Positions 18,386 to 29,858 of a DNA stretch of 64,000 bases are shown here, piece after piece. Both the position numbers and the translations under genes were made by a program. Origin of the DNA: Streptomyces adelaidensis (GTDB taxonomy: Bacteria; Actinomycetota; Actinomycetes; Streptomycetales; Streptomycetaceae). Position 1 is the stretch's first letter; every line of letters begins with the position of its first letter. The notes beneath the pieces were generated by a model. The model was not told the DNA's origin. It worked only from the letters and a program-made list of their open reading frames with translations, and searched no databases. The DNA is taken from NCBI RefSeq assembly GCF_016598475.1, contig NZ_JAEMUX010000011.1:1-64000 (forward strand), written 5' to 3'.

Positions 18386-18691
18386 ATGACGACCACCGAC
18401 AGGGCCACCGGTGGTAGACCGGACGCCGAGCGACAGCGGCTCGCCGAGGCCGAGGCCGAGGTGGCCACGGTCGCCTGGCGGCGCTGGGGCCCGTACCTGA
18501 GTGAGCGCCAGTGGGGGACCGTCCGGGGGGACTACAGCAGCGACGGCGAGGACGACGTACGGCGTCGGCTGTCCGCCCGCCGAGTCCGGCTCCGGCATGT
18601 TCGGCGGCAACTCGGCGCCGACGACTGGCGGCGTGGCGGCCGGGACTCCCTGAAACCCATGGACGGCGATCGCGAGGAACCCCTGTCATGA
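18386..18691 (+). pseudogene. GH63 (MGH1-like) glycosidase remnant
   Basis: A 101-codon frame opens with a proper RBS and the GH63 N-terminus ([19 protein letters not shown]), which in full-length relatives is followed by several hundred more residues. After DYSSDG the homology stops. A short downstream stretch read in another frame gives [13 protein letters not shown], which matches the GH63 C-terminal region near the catalytic end. The gene has therefore lost most of its interior and shifted frame. The stop overlaps the start of the GH13 gene by 4 nt (ATGA). Intact relatives may be paired with GH13 enzymes in Streptomyces, which supports the reading. No activity is expected. Confidence 0.7.
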
Positions 18692-20157
18692 ACGTCCTCC
18701 ACGAGATCAACACCCTGCTCTGGCTACGGGAGTTGAGCGAGCGGTACGGTCGCCGCGTCACCCTCGGCGAGGTGCCCGGCGAGGCCTGGGACGAGGTGGC
18801 GCTGCCGGGCATCGACACCGTCTGGCTGATGGGCGTCTGGGAGCGCAGTCCGGCCGGTCTGCGGATCGCCCTGGCCGACGAAGGGCTCATGGGGTCCTTC
18901 CGCGCGGCCCTGCCCGACCTCACCGAGGCGGACATCGCCGGATCCCCGTACTGCGTACGGGACTACGTCGTCGACGCCTCCCTCGGCGGCCCGGAGGGAC
19001 TCGCGGCGGCCCGCGCCCAACTGGCGGCACGGGGGCTGCGGTTGATCCTCGACCACGTCCCGAACCATGTGGCCCCCGACCACCCCTGGCTCACCACCCA
19101 CCCCGACCGTCTGATCCAGGGCACCCCGGACGACCTGGCCCACGCACCCGACGCCTTCACCGAGACCGGCGAACGGATCTACGCCCGAGGCCGGGACCCC
19201 TTCTTCCCGCCCTGGCCGGACGTGGTCCAGCTGAACGCCTTCAGCGACGGCCTGCGCGCGGCGACCGTCGACACCCTGGTGGCCATCGGTGAACAGGCGG
19301 ACGGTGTGCGCTGCGACATGGCGATGCTGCCGATGAACGACATCTTCGCCAAGACCTGGGGCGACCGGGCGGGGCCGGCCCCCGCCGAGGACTTCTGGCC
19401 GTACGTCGTCCCCCGCGTCCGTGAGCACCACCCCGGCTTCCTCTTCGTCGCCGAGGCGTACTGGGACCTCGAATCGTCCCTCCAGGAGCAGGGCTTCGAC
19501 CACTGCTACGACAAACGGCTCCACGACCGCCTGATCCACGAGGACGCCCGCTCCGTCCGCACCCATCTCCAGGCCGATCCCGCCTACCAGCGGGGCCTCG
19601 TCCGCTTCCTGGAGAACCACGACGAACCACGGGCCGCCGCCACCCTCCCCGCCGACCGGGGCCGGGCGGCCGCCGTCACCGTCGCCACCCTGCCCGGAGC
19701 GACCCTCTGGCACGAGGGCCAGTTCGAGGGCCGCCGGGTCCGCCCACCGGTCTTCCTCTCCCGCCGCCCGCAGGAACCGCCCGACGCCGCGCTGCGCGCC
19801 TTCTACCGCCGCCTGCTGCCGGCCGCGGCAGCCGTACGCCGTGGCGAATGGCGGCAACTGACCCCCACCGGCTGGCCTGCCGGCGGCACCCACCATGCTC
19901 TGCTCGCCTGGACCTGGACCGACGCCGACACCCGCCACCTCGTCGTCGTCAACCACTCCGACCGCCCGGCCCACGGCCGGCTGCCCCTCCCCTGGGACGA
20001 CCTCCGCGGCCGCACCCACCGCCTGACCGACCTGCTCACGGACCAGGTGTACGACCGCGACGGCGACGAACTGACCGTCCCGGGCCTGTTCGTGGCCCTG
20101 GACGCCTGGCAGCACCACGTCCTGGCCGTGTCGCGGGCGGGCCGGGGGACCGGGTAA
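18688..20157 (+). CDS. GH13 alpha-amylase family hydrolase
   Basis: This 489-residue cytoplasmic enzyme (no signal peptide) acts on alpha-glucosidic bonds. The four GH13 regions are visible: [11 protein letters not shown] (region I), GVRCDMAM with the Asp nucleophile near residue 206 (II), FVAEAYW with the Glu acid/base near 254 (III) and RFLENHDE with the third acid (IV). A C-terminal beta domain follows. Sequence alone does not separate trehalose, maltose or short-oligosaccharide activity. It starts within the stop of the GH63 remnant, so its translation may once have been coupled to it. Confidence 0.88.
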   Translation: MNVLHEINTLLWLRELSERYGRRVTLGEVPGEAWDEVALPGIDTVWLMGVWERSPAGLRIALADEGLMGSFRAALPDLTEADIAGSPYCVRDYVVDASLGGPEGLAAARAQLAARGLRLILDHVPNHVAPDHPWLTTHPDRLIQGTPDDLAHAPDAFTETGERIYARGRDPFFPPWPDVVQLNAFSDGLRAATVDTLVAIGEQADGVRCDMAMLPMNDIFAKTWGDRAGPAPAEDFWPYVVPRVREHHPGFLFVAEAYWDLESSLQEQGFDHCYDKRLHDRLIHEDARSVRTHLQADPAYQRGLVRFLENHDEPRAAATLPADRGRAAAVTVATLPGATLWHEGQFEGRRVRPPVFLSRRPQEPPDAALRAFYRRLLPAAAAVRRGEWRQLTPTGWPAGGTHHALLAWTWTDADTRHLVVVNHSDRPAHGRLPLPWDDLRGRTHRLTDLLTDQVYDRDGDELTVPGLFVALDAWQHHVLAVSRAGRGTG

Positions 20158-20162
20158 CGCGA

Positions 20163-20702
<540 letters not shown>

Positions 20703-20867
20703 AGGCCAGCCCCTCAACTCGTACGCCCGCGGTCGCCGTTGAGCCCCGACGACGGGGCACGTCCCTTTATACGGGCCTCTTTTGGGGAGGGGTCCCGGAG
20801 CGGAGGCGGACCCTGGTGACAGAGTCCGTGCCGCGTGCCGGGAATCGACGAACCGAGGAGACCAGCG

Positions 20868-21656
20868 ATGCCCCTCTCCACCAGCCTCGCGCGCGGGGTC
20901 GCGCCCGCGACACCCGGTACGTTGCACGCCCGTACGGTCACCGGAGACCTCAGCGCCCCGCCCCGGCCGGGCCTGACGGTTCGCTTCGGACGCGGGGAGA
21001 AGCCGGACGTGGACCTCGGCGTCGGCGTGGACGACCTGAGGGTGAGCCGGCGGCACGGTGAGTTGACGTACCGGCAGGGGCAGTGGTGGCTGCGCAACAC
21101 CGGGCAGCAGCTCGTACGGCTGCCCCGCGGCCGGATGATGCACCTCACCACCGAACCGGTCCCGCTCACCCCCGGCTACACCCCGCTGTTCGTGAAGGGC
21201 TCCGGCTACCGCGAACACCTGGTCGAGCTGTACGTCGCGGGCCACGACGACCAGGGACCGGTGACGCGCCGCCGCGCCGAGACCGTACGGCCGGAGATCT
21301 GGGCCCTCGACGACGACGAACGCCTGCTGCTCGTCGTCCTCGGCCAGCGCTACCTGCTGTACGAGGAGGACCCGCGGCCTCTGACGTACACCATGGCCGC
21401 CAAGCAGCTCATCTATCTGCGCCCGGACGCGGGGTGGACCGAGCGCAAGGTCGAGTACCGGATCGAGGCCGTACGCCGCCGGCTGCACAGAACCGGTTTC
21501 AGGTATCCGCTGATGCATGACAAGGCCGAGGGCCGGCCTTCCGACAACGGTCTGCTGCACAACCTGCTCAAGGGGCTGGTGGAGTCCACGACCCTCGTAC
21601 CGCCGGACCTGGAGCTGATGGAGGACGACGCGGCCTGGCCGGACCCCGAGGCGTGA
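20868..21656 (+). CDS. FHA-domain protein
   Basis: This 262-residue cytoplasmic protein has a forkhead-associated domain in its first 100 residues: VRFGRG, then DLRVSRRHGELTYRQGQWWL, which carries the Ser-Arg-Arg-His core that reads phosphothreonine. The rest (AAKQLIYLRPDAGWTERKVE and onward) resembles the winged-helix-like C-terminal region of actinobacterial FHA proteins. It faces the kinase at 21676-23652 tail to tail and may read phosphosites made by one of the kinases in this window; that link is inference. The ATG at 20868 has RBS GAGGAG. Confidence 0.85.
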   Translation: MPLSTSLARGVAPATPGTLHARTVTGDLSAPPRPGLTVRFGRGEKPDVDLGVGVDDLRVSRRHGELTYRQGQWWLRNTGQQLVRLPRGRMMHLTTEPVPLTPGYTPLFVKGSGYREHLVELYVAGHDDQGPVTRRRAETVRPEIWALDDDERLLLVVLGQRYLLYEEDPRPLTYTMAAKQLIYLRPDAGWTERKVEYRIEAVRRRLHRTGFRYPLMHDKAEGRPSDNGLLHNLLKGLVESTTLVPPDLELMEDDAAWPDPEA

Positions 21657-21675
21657 GGCGCGTGAGGCCTGAGGT

Positions 21676-23652
21676 TCAGGATGCCGAGCGGTGTCGGGCG
21701 CGCAGTTCCGCGGCGGCGGAGCGGGCCAGGGCGGTGGCCATCTCGCACAGCTCGTCCGTGGGACGTTGCCCGCTGACGCGCAGGCGCAGCATCTCCGCGG
21801 CCGTCTCGGCGTTCTCGCCGCTGTACCGGCGGTACTCGACGTAGACCCGGCAGGTCTCGCCGTCGTCCGCCGGCACGACGAAGGCGTCGTATCCGCTGAG
21901 GCCGATGGGGGTTCCCTCGGCCGCCGACTTCGGCTGATCGCGGAAGAAGTCCACCTCGGCCTCCACCTCGTCGACACGGCTCGACCATTCGCAGTCCCAC
22001 TTCGCGACGCCGACCTCCGGTGTGTCCGCCTTGAGGACGGGAACGACGGACAGCGCCTCGGCGTCGAGCAGCCCGCACGCGTCCGACCAGGCCAGCGACG
22101 TGTCCGGGTAGCCCAGGGAACGGCGGGGGACCGGGCCCTCGTTCAGGACCTCGGCCGCGCTCCGGGCGGCCTCCTCGGCGACCGTGCACAAGGTCGCGCT
22201 GCCGCCCGCCACCGAGCCTTCGCCCATGTTGACGCGCACGCCGACGATGCCGTCGGCTCCGTCGTCGGGCGTCAGAAGCAGGGTGCACTCGTCGCTCTCC
22301 GGCGACTCCTGCGTGATACCGATCCGCCCGACGGTGCTGGTGGGCTCCGACGTCTCGGACGGCGGGCCCGGGCGGAGCCGGAACGACACGTCGATCCGCG
22401 TCTCGTCGTCCGGGTGGACGAGCAGGTCGCACTGATCGAAGTTCCCGTAGTCCAGGTCCACTTCGGCCACGCCGAACTGGCTGAGAGCGGCGGGGTCGGC
22501 CAGAGCGCATACGTCGGCGGTGCGCGGATCGCCGATCAGGGCCTGTGCTTCGGGTGTGGCGGAGTTCCCCCGCACGCTGCTCCGGCCGGACTCGCGGGTG
22601 GGTCGGCCGTCCCCGCCGTCGCCGTCGCGGTCACCGGGGAGGAGAGCCAGGCCCAGGGCGAGTACGGCGCTGACGCCGAGGGCGGCGGCGAGCAGCACCC
22701 GGAGCCGCCGCGGTCGCGGGCGTCCGGCGGGCTTGGTCTCCGGGGTGTCCGGCGCGGGGGCCGCGGGGGCCTCGGCGGACTCGGGTTCGGCGACGGCCTC
22801 CAGGAGCCGCCCGGCCTCGGCGGCGTCGGGACGTTGCCGAGGATCGCGCCGCAGCATGGCCGTGAGAACGGGGTACAGCGGCCCCACGGCGTCGGCGTCC
22901 AGCGCGACGACGCCCTGCTCGGCCTTCCAGTACCTCAGACGCTGCCCGTCACCGTCGTCCTCCTCGGGTTCGCCGCCGCGCGGTGGCGAACCGGTGACCA
23001 GGGCGTAGAGGGTGGTGCCCAGGCAGAACACGTCCGAGGCGGGCCGAGGGACGTTGCCCCGGGCCAGTTCGGGGGCGGCGTAGTCGGGCGTGAAGCTGAA
23101 CGGGCCGTTGGCCGTGATGGTCTCGGTGCCCCCGACCCGGTACGCGGCACCGAAGTCCAATAACTTCGCCGCACCCCGTCGGGTGAGGCCGATGTTCGCG
23201 GGCTTGACGTCGCAGTGGACGATGCCCGCCTCGTGCAGGGCCACGAGCGCGTCGGCGAGTTGGGCACCGATACGGGCCGCACGCACCGGCGACATGGGCG
23301 GCTGTCGGTCGAGGTCACCGCCTGGCACGTACTCCGTGATGAACCAGTACGTGTCCGGCTCCGTGTCCTCGCCGCTGCCTCTGACTCCCTCGTCCCCCGC
23401 GCCGTGCTGTGGCACGGTCACGACGTCGAACAGGGTCACGACGTGCGGATGGTCACGGAACTTGGCCATGGCACGCGGCTCGCCCAGCAGCCGCCGCACA
23501 GCCGTCTCACGGTCGCCCTCGACCCGCTCCGGCTTCAGCGCGACGTCCTGCCCCACCACCGTGTCGTGGGCCAGCCACACCTCACCGCTCCGCCCCGCGC
23601 CGATAACCTCCTTGAGGACGAAGCGGCCGGCGAACACCTCCCCGGAACGCAC
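21676..23652 (-). CDS. Membrane Ser/Thr protein kinase with DUF3558-like extracellular repeats; contains a TTA codon
   Basis: This 658-residue receptor kinase has IGAGRSGEVWLA and LKPERV. The catalytic loop is HCDVKPANIGL, so the usual Arg of HRD is Cys (non-RD kinase). LDFGAAYRVGG follows. A membrane helix lies near residue 330 (LLAAALGVSAVLALGLALL). The extracellular part holds two related modules beginning VCALADPAALSQFG and ACGLLDAEALSVVP, resembling DUF3558-type lipoprotein domains. Codon 164, in the Leu before DFG, is TTA (23161-23163), so translation may depend on the bldA tRNA. The GTG at 23652 has RBS GAGGGGGG. Confidence 0.88.
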   Translation of the reverse strand: MRSGEVFAGRFVLKEVIGAGRSGEVWLAHDTVVGQDVALKPERVEGDRETAVRRLLGEPRAMAKFRDHPHVVTLFDVVTVPQHGAGDEGVRGSGEDTEPDTYWFITEYVPGGDLDRQPPMSPVRAARIGAQLADALVALHEAGIVHCDVKPANIGLTRRGAAKLLDFGAAYRVGGTETITANGPFSFTPDYAAPELARGNVPRPASDVFCLGTTLYALVTGSPPRGGEPEEDDGDGQRLRYWKAEQGVVALDADAVGPLYPVLTAMLRRDPRQRPDAAEAGRLLEAVAEPESAEAPAAPAPDTPETKPAGRPRPRRLRVLLAAALGVSAVLALGLALLPGDRDGDGGDGRPTRESGRSSVRGNSATPEAQALIGDPRTADVCALADPAALSQFGVAEVDLDYGNFDQCDLLVHPDDETRIDVSFRLRPGPPSETSEPTSTVGRIGITQESPESDECTLLLTPDDGADGIVGVRVNMGEGSVAGGSATLCTVAEEAARSAAEVLNEGPVPRRSLGYPDTSLAWSDACGLLDAEALSVVPVLKADTPEVGVAKWDCEWSSRVDEVEAEVDFFRDQPKSAAEGTPIGLSGYDAFVVPADDGETCRVYVEYRRYSGENAETAAEMLRLRVSGQRPTDELCEMATALARSAAAELRARHRSAS

Positions 23653-23798
23653 AGTTCCCCCCTCACCCGGTCCACGGCGCGCGCACCGGCCTGGCCGCGC
23701 ACGTGCACAGAAGTTACTGCGTGTGGCGATCGGTTCGCGGCACCTACGCGGAGCCTGCATCAGACGTCCCCATGCGTAGAGGTTGTGGGACAGCGCCG

Positions 23799-25525
<1,727 letters not shown>

Positions 25526-25529
<4 letters not shown>

Positions 25530-26365
25530 GACCGTTGTTCCTTCCGTCGTTCCTTCCGTACCCGGCGCCCGCCGGGCCTCTCCAGCGCCGCGTCGAAGAG
25601 CAGATTGGTGCCCGTGGTGAGCGCGACGATCAGCAGCGCGGGGACGACCACGGCCCACGGCTGGACGAACAGGCCCGTCCGGTTGCGGTCGACCATCACC
25701 GCCCAGTCGGCGGCGTCCGGGGCCACCCCGACGCCGAGGAACGCGGCCGTGGCGACCAGGTACAGCACACCGGTCAGCCGGGTGCCGGCGTCGGCGCCGA
25801 GGGTGCGCAGGATGGTGCGGCCGACATAGCCGACAGCCGTACGCCACCAGGTCTCCCCCTGGAGACGGAGTGCCTCGACGACGGGCCGGGCGGCGGCCTC
25901 CGTGGCGGCGGCGCGCACCAGACGGGCCGCGTCCGGTACGTTGACCAGCGCCACGAGAAGGGCCAGGCCGACGGCCCCCGGGGTGAACACCGAGGCCACC
26001 AGCAGGATCAGCAGCAGCGACGGGATCGCGATCAGCACATCCAGGGGCCGCATCAGCAGCTCCTCCAGCCAGCGCCGGTGCGTCAGCGCGGCGATCAGAC
26101 CGACCGGCAGCGCCACGAGATACGCCAGCACACCGGCGCCGAGCGCGGTCAGCACGACCGGCCGGCCGCCGTGCAGCACCTGCTGCCACACGTCCCGGCC
26201 CACGAAGTCCGTGCCCAGCCAGTGCCCGTCGCCGAGGGTGAAGGACACGGTCCGCGCACCCGGCTCGCCGACGAACACCGGCCCCAGCAGGGCGAGGACG
26301 AGGGGTACGGAGATGATGGCGACGCCGAGCGCGAAGCGGCCCGTACGCCGCCGGGAATCGGTCAT
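25526..26365 (-). CDS. Peptide/nickel-type ABC importer permease (DppC-like)
   Basis: This 279-residue membrane protein begins MTDSRRRTGRFALGVAII and has about six helices. HWLGTDFVGRDVWQQVLHG is the typical DppC/OppC periplasmic-loop signature (LGTDxxGRD). The permease loop AAATEAAARPVVEALRLQGE contacts the ATPase. It ends in a very basic tail (RKERRKEQRS). Both ends overlap neighbours by 4 nt. With the DppB-like partner it forms the channel for the binding protein at 27318. Confidence 0.9.
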
Positions 26366-27321
26366 GCCGCCACCCCCGCCCGCGGTGCGAGCCGCCGGGC
26401 GACCACGTCGGCGCCCAGGTTGAGGACGACGGTGAGGACGCCGAACACCACGGCGAGGCCCTGGACGACGGGCACATCGCGTTCGGCGACGGCGTTGAGC
26501 AGGACGGTGCCGAGTCCGGGGATCACGTAGAGGGCCTCCACGACGATGACTCCGCACAGCAACCAGTCGATGGTGCGGGCGAGTTGCTGGGCGGCGGGGG
26601 CGAGAGCGTTCGGGAGGGCGTGGGTGTATCGGACGCGGGCGCCCGGCACGCCGTACCGGCGGGCATGCGCCACGTACGGGGAGGCCAGGGCGTCGACCAT
26701 GCCGGCGCGGACCAGGCGGAACAGGGAGCAGACGGGCCGGGAGAGCAGGACCAGGACGGGGAGGACCAGGGCGGCCGGGTGGGCGAGCAGGTCGGTGCCG
26801 TAGCCGACGGCGGTCGGCGGCAGCCAGCCCAGTTTCAGCGCGAAGACGGTCACCAGCAGCACTCCGAGGGCGAACTCGGGGACCGCGTACACGGCGAGCG
26901 TCAGGGCGCTGACCAGGCGGTCGACGAGCCCGCCCTCGTGACGGGCGGCCAGTACGCCGAGGCCGAAGCCGATCGGCACGAGCAGGGCCACGGTCAGCGC
27001 GGCCAGCAGCAGCGTCGGACCGAAACCGTCGGCGATGTACTGGCTCACCGGGCGGCCGGAGGCCAGGGAGGTGCCGAAATCGCCTTGCGGCAGGCCCAGC
27101 GCCCAGTCGGCCAGCCGTTCGTGCACCGGCCGGTCCAGGTGCATCGCCTCGCGGATGGCGGCGATGCGCGCCGGGTCGGGCTGGTCCCCGGCGAGGGCGA
27201 CCGCCGCGTCGCCCGGCAGCGCCTCGGTGAGCGTGAAGACCAGCAGCACCACGGCCACGGTCTGCGCCACACCGAGCAGCAGCCGCCGGGCGACGAAGGA
27301 GCGCAGTCCGCCTCCGCTCAC
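26362..27321 (-). CDS. Peptide/nickel-type ABC importer permease (DppB-like)
   Basis: This roughly 319-residue permease has an N-terminal helix followed by the DppB-type external domain (PGDAAVALAGDQPDPARIAA, LPQGDFGTSL), then five more helices. The ATPase-docking loop reads SPYVAHARRYGVPGARVRY. The C-terminal segment GTVLLNAVAERDVPVVQG is typical. The GTG at 27321 overlaps the binding-protein stop (GTGA); a GTG at 27330 in frame is an alternative. Its stop overlaps the DppC-like start (ATGA). Confidence 0.9.
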   Translation of the reverse strand: MSGGGLRSFVARRLLLGVAQTVAVVLLVFTLTEALPGDAAVALAGDQPDPARIAAIREAMHLDRPVHERLADWALGLPQGDFGTSLASGRPVSQYIADGFGPTLLLAALTVALLVPIGFGLGVLAARHEGGLVDRLVSALTLAVYAVPEFALGVLLVTVFALKLGWLPPTAVGYGTDLLAHPAALVLPVLVLLSRPVCSLFRLVRAGMVDALASPYVAHARRYGVPGARVRYTHALPNALAPAAQQLARTIDWLLCGVIVVEALYVIPGLGTVLLNAVAERDVPVVQGLAVVFGVLTVVLNLGADVVARRLAPRAGVAA

Positions 27322-28907
27322 GCCAGCCACACCTTGTCGAAGCGCGCCCAGTCGAGCGTGTTGGCGGGCGCCTTGGCTTCAACTCCCTTCACATTGCGGG
27401 CCGTTCCGAGAATCCAGTCGGCGAACCCCCAGATCAGGAAGCCGCCCTCGGTGTACAGCCGGCGCTGCATGCGCGCGTAGACGGCGGTCCGCTCGGTCTT
27501 GTCGCGGGTGGACTGCGCCTGCTGGTACAGCGCGTCGAAGTCCTTGTGCTGCCACTTGGTGGCGTTGGTGGTGGAGTCGGTGAGCAGCCGCTGCGAGATG
27601 TGCGCCTCGACGGGCATGGCGCCGGAGCGGTAGCAGGCGAGGGTGCCGGAGTCGAGGATGTCGCTCCAGTAGGAGTCCTTGCTGCCCATCTTCACGTCGA
27701 TCGTGACACCCGCCTTCGCGGCCTGGTCGCGGAAGATGCCGGCCGCCTCGGTGAACCCGGCGGCCACGGCCGAGGTGTCGAGCGTGACCTTCAGCTTCTC
27801 CGCCCCGGCCTCCTTCAGCAGGGCACGGGCCCGGTCGAGGTCCTGCTCGCGCTGCGGGAGGTCGGCGGCGTAGTACTCGTAGCCCTTGCCGAACAGGTCG
27901 TTGCCGACGACGCCCGCCCCGGACAGCGCGCCGTCGACGAGTTCCTGGCGGTCGGCGATGAGGAAGAACGCCTCACGCACCCGCTTGTCGTCGAAAGGCG
28001 CCCGGTCGGTCTTCATGCAGAACGCCTGCATGGCGCTGTTGCGCAGCCGGACGATCTCGATCTGGCCCTTGCCCTCATGGGCTCGCGCGGTCGTGGGATT
28101 CAGCTCGTGGGCGTACTCGACCTGGCCGCCGAGCAGCGCGTTGACGCGGGCCGACTCCTCGTTGGCGACGACGAATTCGAGCTCGTCGAGGTACGGGGCG
28201 CCCTCCCAGTAGTCGTCGTAGCGGCGCAGGACGGCCGAGCGGCCGGGGGCGAAGGACACGAAGCGGAAGGGGCCCGAGCCGATGGGCGACTTGTCGAAGG
28301 CGGTGGCGTCGTCCCCCGCGTTCTCCGGCACGATGTACGCGCCGAACGCAGCCAGGACATTGGGGAATTCGGCTGTCGGCCGCTTCAGGACGAACTCGAT
28401 GCTCCGCTCGCCGGTGGCACGGCTCGCGTCCAGGTCGATGGGCTCGAGAGACGCCTTGGCGCGGAACGCCTTCTCGGGGTCGGCGATCCGGCGGTAGCTG
28501 TACAGCACGTCCTTCGCGGTGACCGGGGCGCCGTCGTGGAAGGTGGCCTCGCGCAGGGTGACCTGCCAGCGGTCCAGGGCCTTGTTCGACTCCCACTTCG
28601 AGGCGAGTCGGGGCCGCGCGGACAGGTCGGGGCCGTAGTCGGCGAGCTTGTCGAACAGTGCCTTGGCTCTGGCGACGTCGGCGAACAGGTTGGCCAGATG
28701 CGGGTCGAGTGTCTCGCTGGCGCCGCCGCCCGCGAACGCGGCACGCAGCCGTCCGCCACGCCGGGGCTTGCCGTCGCCGCCGTCCGCCTCGGCGTCCGTA
28801 CCGCCGCCGGTGCCGCACCCCGTCAGGGCGAGCGCGCCGAGCGAGGCGGCACCCGTGGCGGCGAGGAAACCGCGTCGGCGCAGGCCGGGGAAACGTTCGT
28901 CGTACAT
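27318..28907 (-). CDS. Family-5 solute-binding lipoprotein (peptide/nickel/metallophore type)
   Basis: This 529-residue receptor has RRRGFLAATGAASLGALALT followed by GC, which combines a twin-arginine-like start with a lipobox, so it is likely an exported lipoprotein. The mature domain carries the family-5 pattern (ETLDPHLANLF, KDVLYSYRRIADP, GSGPFRFVSFAPG). Relatives bind peptides, nickel-histidine complexes, or opine metallophores such as staphylopine (CntA). In this operon it is expected to capture the metal-loaded product. A 51-nt gap separates it from the methyltransferase gene, with RBS AAGGGACTCTC. Confidence 0.9.
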   Translation of the reverse strand: MYDERFPGLRRRGFLAATGAASLGALALTGCGTGGGTDAEADGGDGKPRRGGRLRAAFAGGGASETLDPHLANLFADVARAKALFDKLADYGPDLSARPRLASKWESNKALDRWQVTLREATFHDGAPVTAKDVLYSYRRIADPEKAFRAKASLEPIDLDASRATGERSIEFVLKRPTAEFPNVLAAFGAYIVPENAGDDATAFDKSPIGSGPFRFVSFAPGRSAVLRRYDDYWEGAPYLDELEFVVANEESARVNALLGGQVEYAHELNPTTARAHEGKGQIEIVRLRNSAMQAFCMKTDRAPFDDKRVREAFFLIADRQELVDGALSGAGVVGNDLFGKGYEYYAADLPQREQDLDRARALLKEAGAEKLKVTLDTSAVAAGFTEAAGIFRDQAAKAGVTIDVKMGSKDSYWSDILDSGTLACYRSGAMPVEAHISQRLLTDSTTNATKWQHKDFDALYQQAQSTRDKTERTAVYARMQRRLYTEGGFLIWGFADWILGTARNVKGVEAKAPANTLDWARFDKVWLA

Positions 28908-28958
28908 GAGAGTCCCTTGGGGTGATGTGGTGTGGTCTGGTTTCGTCTGGAGGAGAGA

Positions 28959-29858
28959 TCAGCGGGTGGAGTGGAGCCGTGCGACGACGTGCAGCCGGTC
29001 CGCCTCCGTCGCGTGGCCGGGCAACTGCCCGTCCTGCCACGGCGGTTCGGTACGCGGCCCGGGACCGTCGTGTAGTTCGAGCACCTCGAAGTCGTGTGCG
29101 GCCAGGGCGCGGCGCAGCTCCAGCGGGAACAACAGCCGCCAGGAGGACCGCTGTTCGACGGGCGGTGCGCCGTCGTCCGATGTCCAGACACGGGTACGGC
29201 GCAGAAGCTGGGCGGTGCGGTCGACGGTCAGGGTGGTGGTGGACCGGTAGGCGGTGCCCCGCCAGGTGAAGGAGTTGACGGCCGGGGTGTCGAGCAGGTC
29301 GGTACGGCCCAGGAAATAGGCGCCGTTCCGCATCTCCGAGACCAGCAGCCCGCCGGGGGAGAGTGCCTGGCGGCAGGAGGCGAGGAACCCGTCGAGCTGG
29401 TCGTCGGTGTGGCAGTACAACAGGGAGCTGTCCAGGCAGACGACCGCGTCGAAGGCGGCCCTGCCGAGATCGAAGCCGTGCAGGTCGGCCCGTACGTACG
29501 TCGGCCCGGGGTGCCGGGCGCGGGCGTGGGCGAGCATCGCCTCGGAGAGGTCGGCCGCCGTCACCGTACGGCCGGCGCCGTGCAGATGGGCGGCGTCGCG
29601 CCCGGTGCCGCAGCCCAGGTCCAGGACGCGCGGCCCGGCCCCGAGGCGGCGCAGACAGTCCTCGGCCCAGCGCCCGGCCAGCCGGTCGGGGTCGGGGAAG
29701 CGGGCCTCGTACAGCTCGGGGTTGTCGGTGAGCAGGTTGCGGCTCATCACGCGGCCCGGCCCCCGGCCCTTGCCCAGGCCCGCCTCGCGGCCCATCTCCA
29801 GGCCCGCCTTCCGGCCCGTCTCCCGGTCCGGCACACGGTCGGCCATGCGGTCGGTCAC
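28959..29858 (-). CDS. SAM-dependent class I methyltransferase
   Basis: The protein has 299 residues if the GTG at 29858 (GTGA overlap with the MFS stop) is the start. The Rossmann core has motif I VLDLGCGTGRDAAHL, then VTAADLSEAMLAHARARH and FDAVVCLDSSLLYCHTDDQL. The first 36 residues are a repetitive Arg/Gly/Glu segment not expected in this fold, so internal starts at 29750 (GTG) or 29747 (ATG, MSRNLLTDNPELYEARF) are good alternatives. It probably N- or O-methylates the operon's small-molecule product. Context, not sequence, gives this role. Confidence 0.82.
   Translation of the reverse strand: MTDRMADRVPDRETGRKAGLEMGREAGLGKGRGPGRVMSRNLLTDNPELYEARFPDPDRLAGRWAEDCLRRLGAGPRVLDLGCGTGRDAAHLHGAGRTVTAADLSEAMLAHARARHPGPTYVRADLHGFDLGRAAFDAVVCLDSSLLYCHTDDQLDGFLASCRQALSPGGLLVSEMRNGAYFLGRTDLLDTPAVNSFTWRGTAYRSTTTLTVDRTAQLLRRTRVWTSDDGAPPVEQRSSWRLLFPLELRRALAAHDFEVLELHDGPGPRTEPPWQDGQLPGHATEADRLHVVARLHSTR

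Noticed and set aside
14793..18935. 1380-codon open frame on the minus strand across pyruvate carboxylase
   Set aside because: It is the antisense shadow of pyc caused by GC-rich codon bias; its translation is low-complexity Gly/Arg/Asp/Val with no domain.
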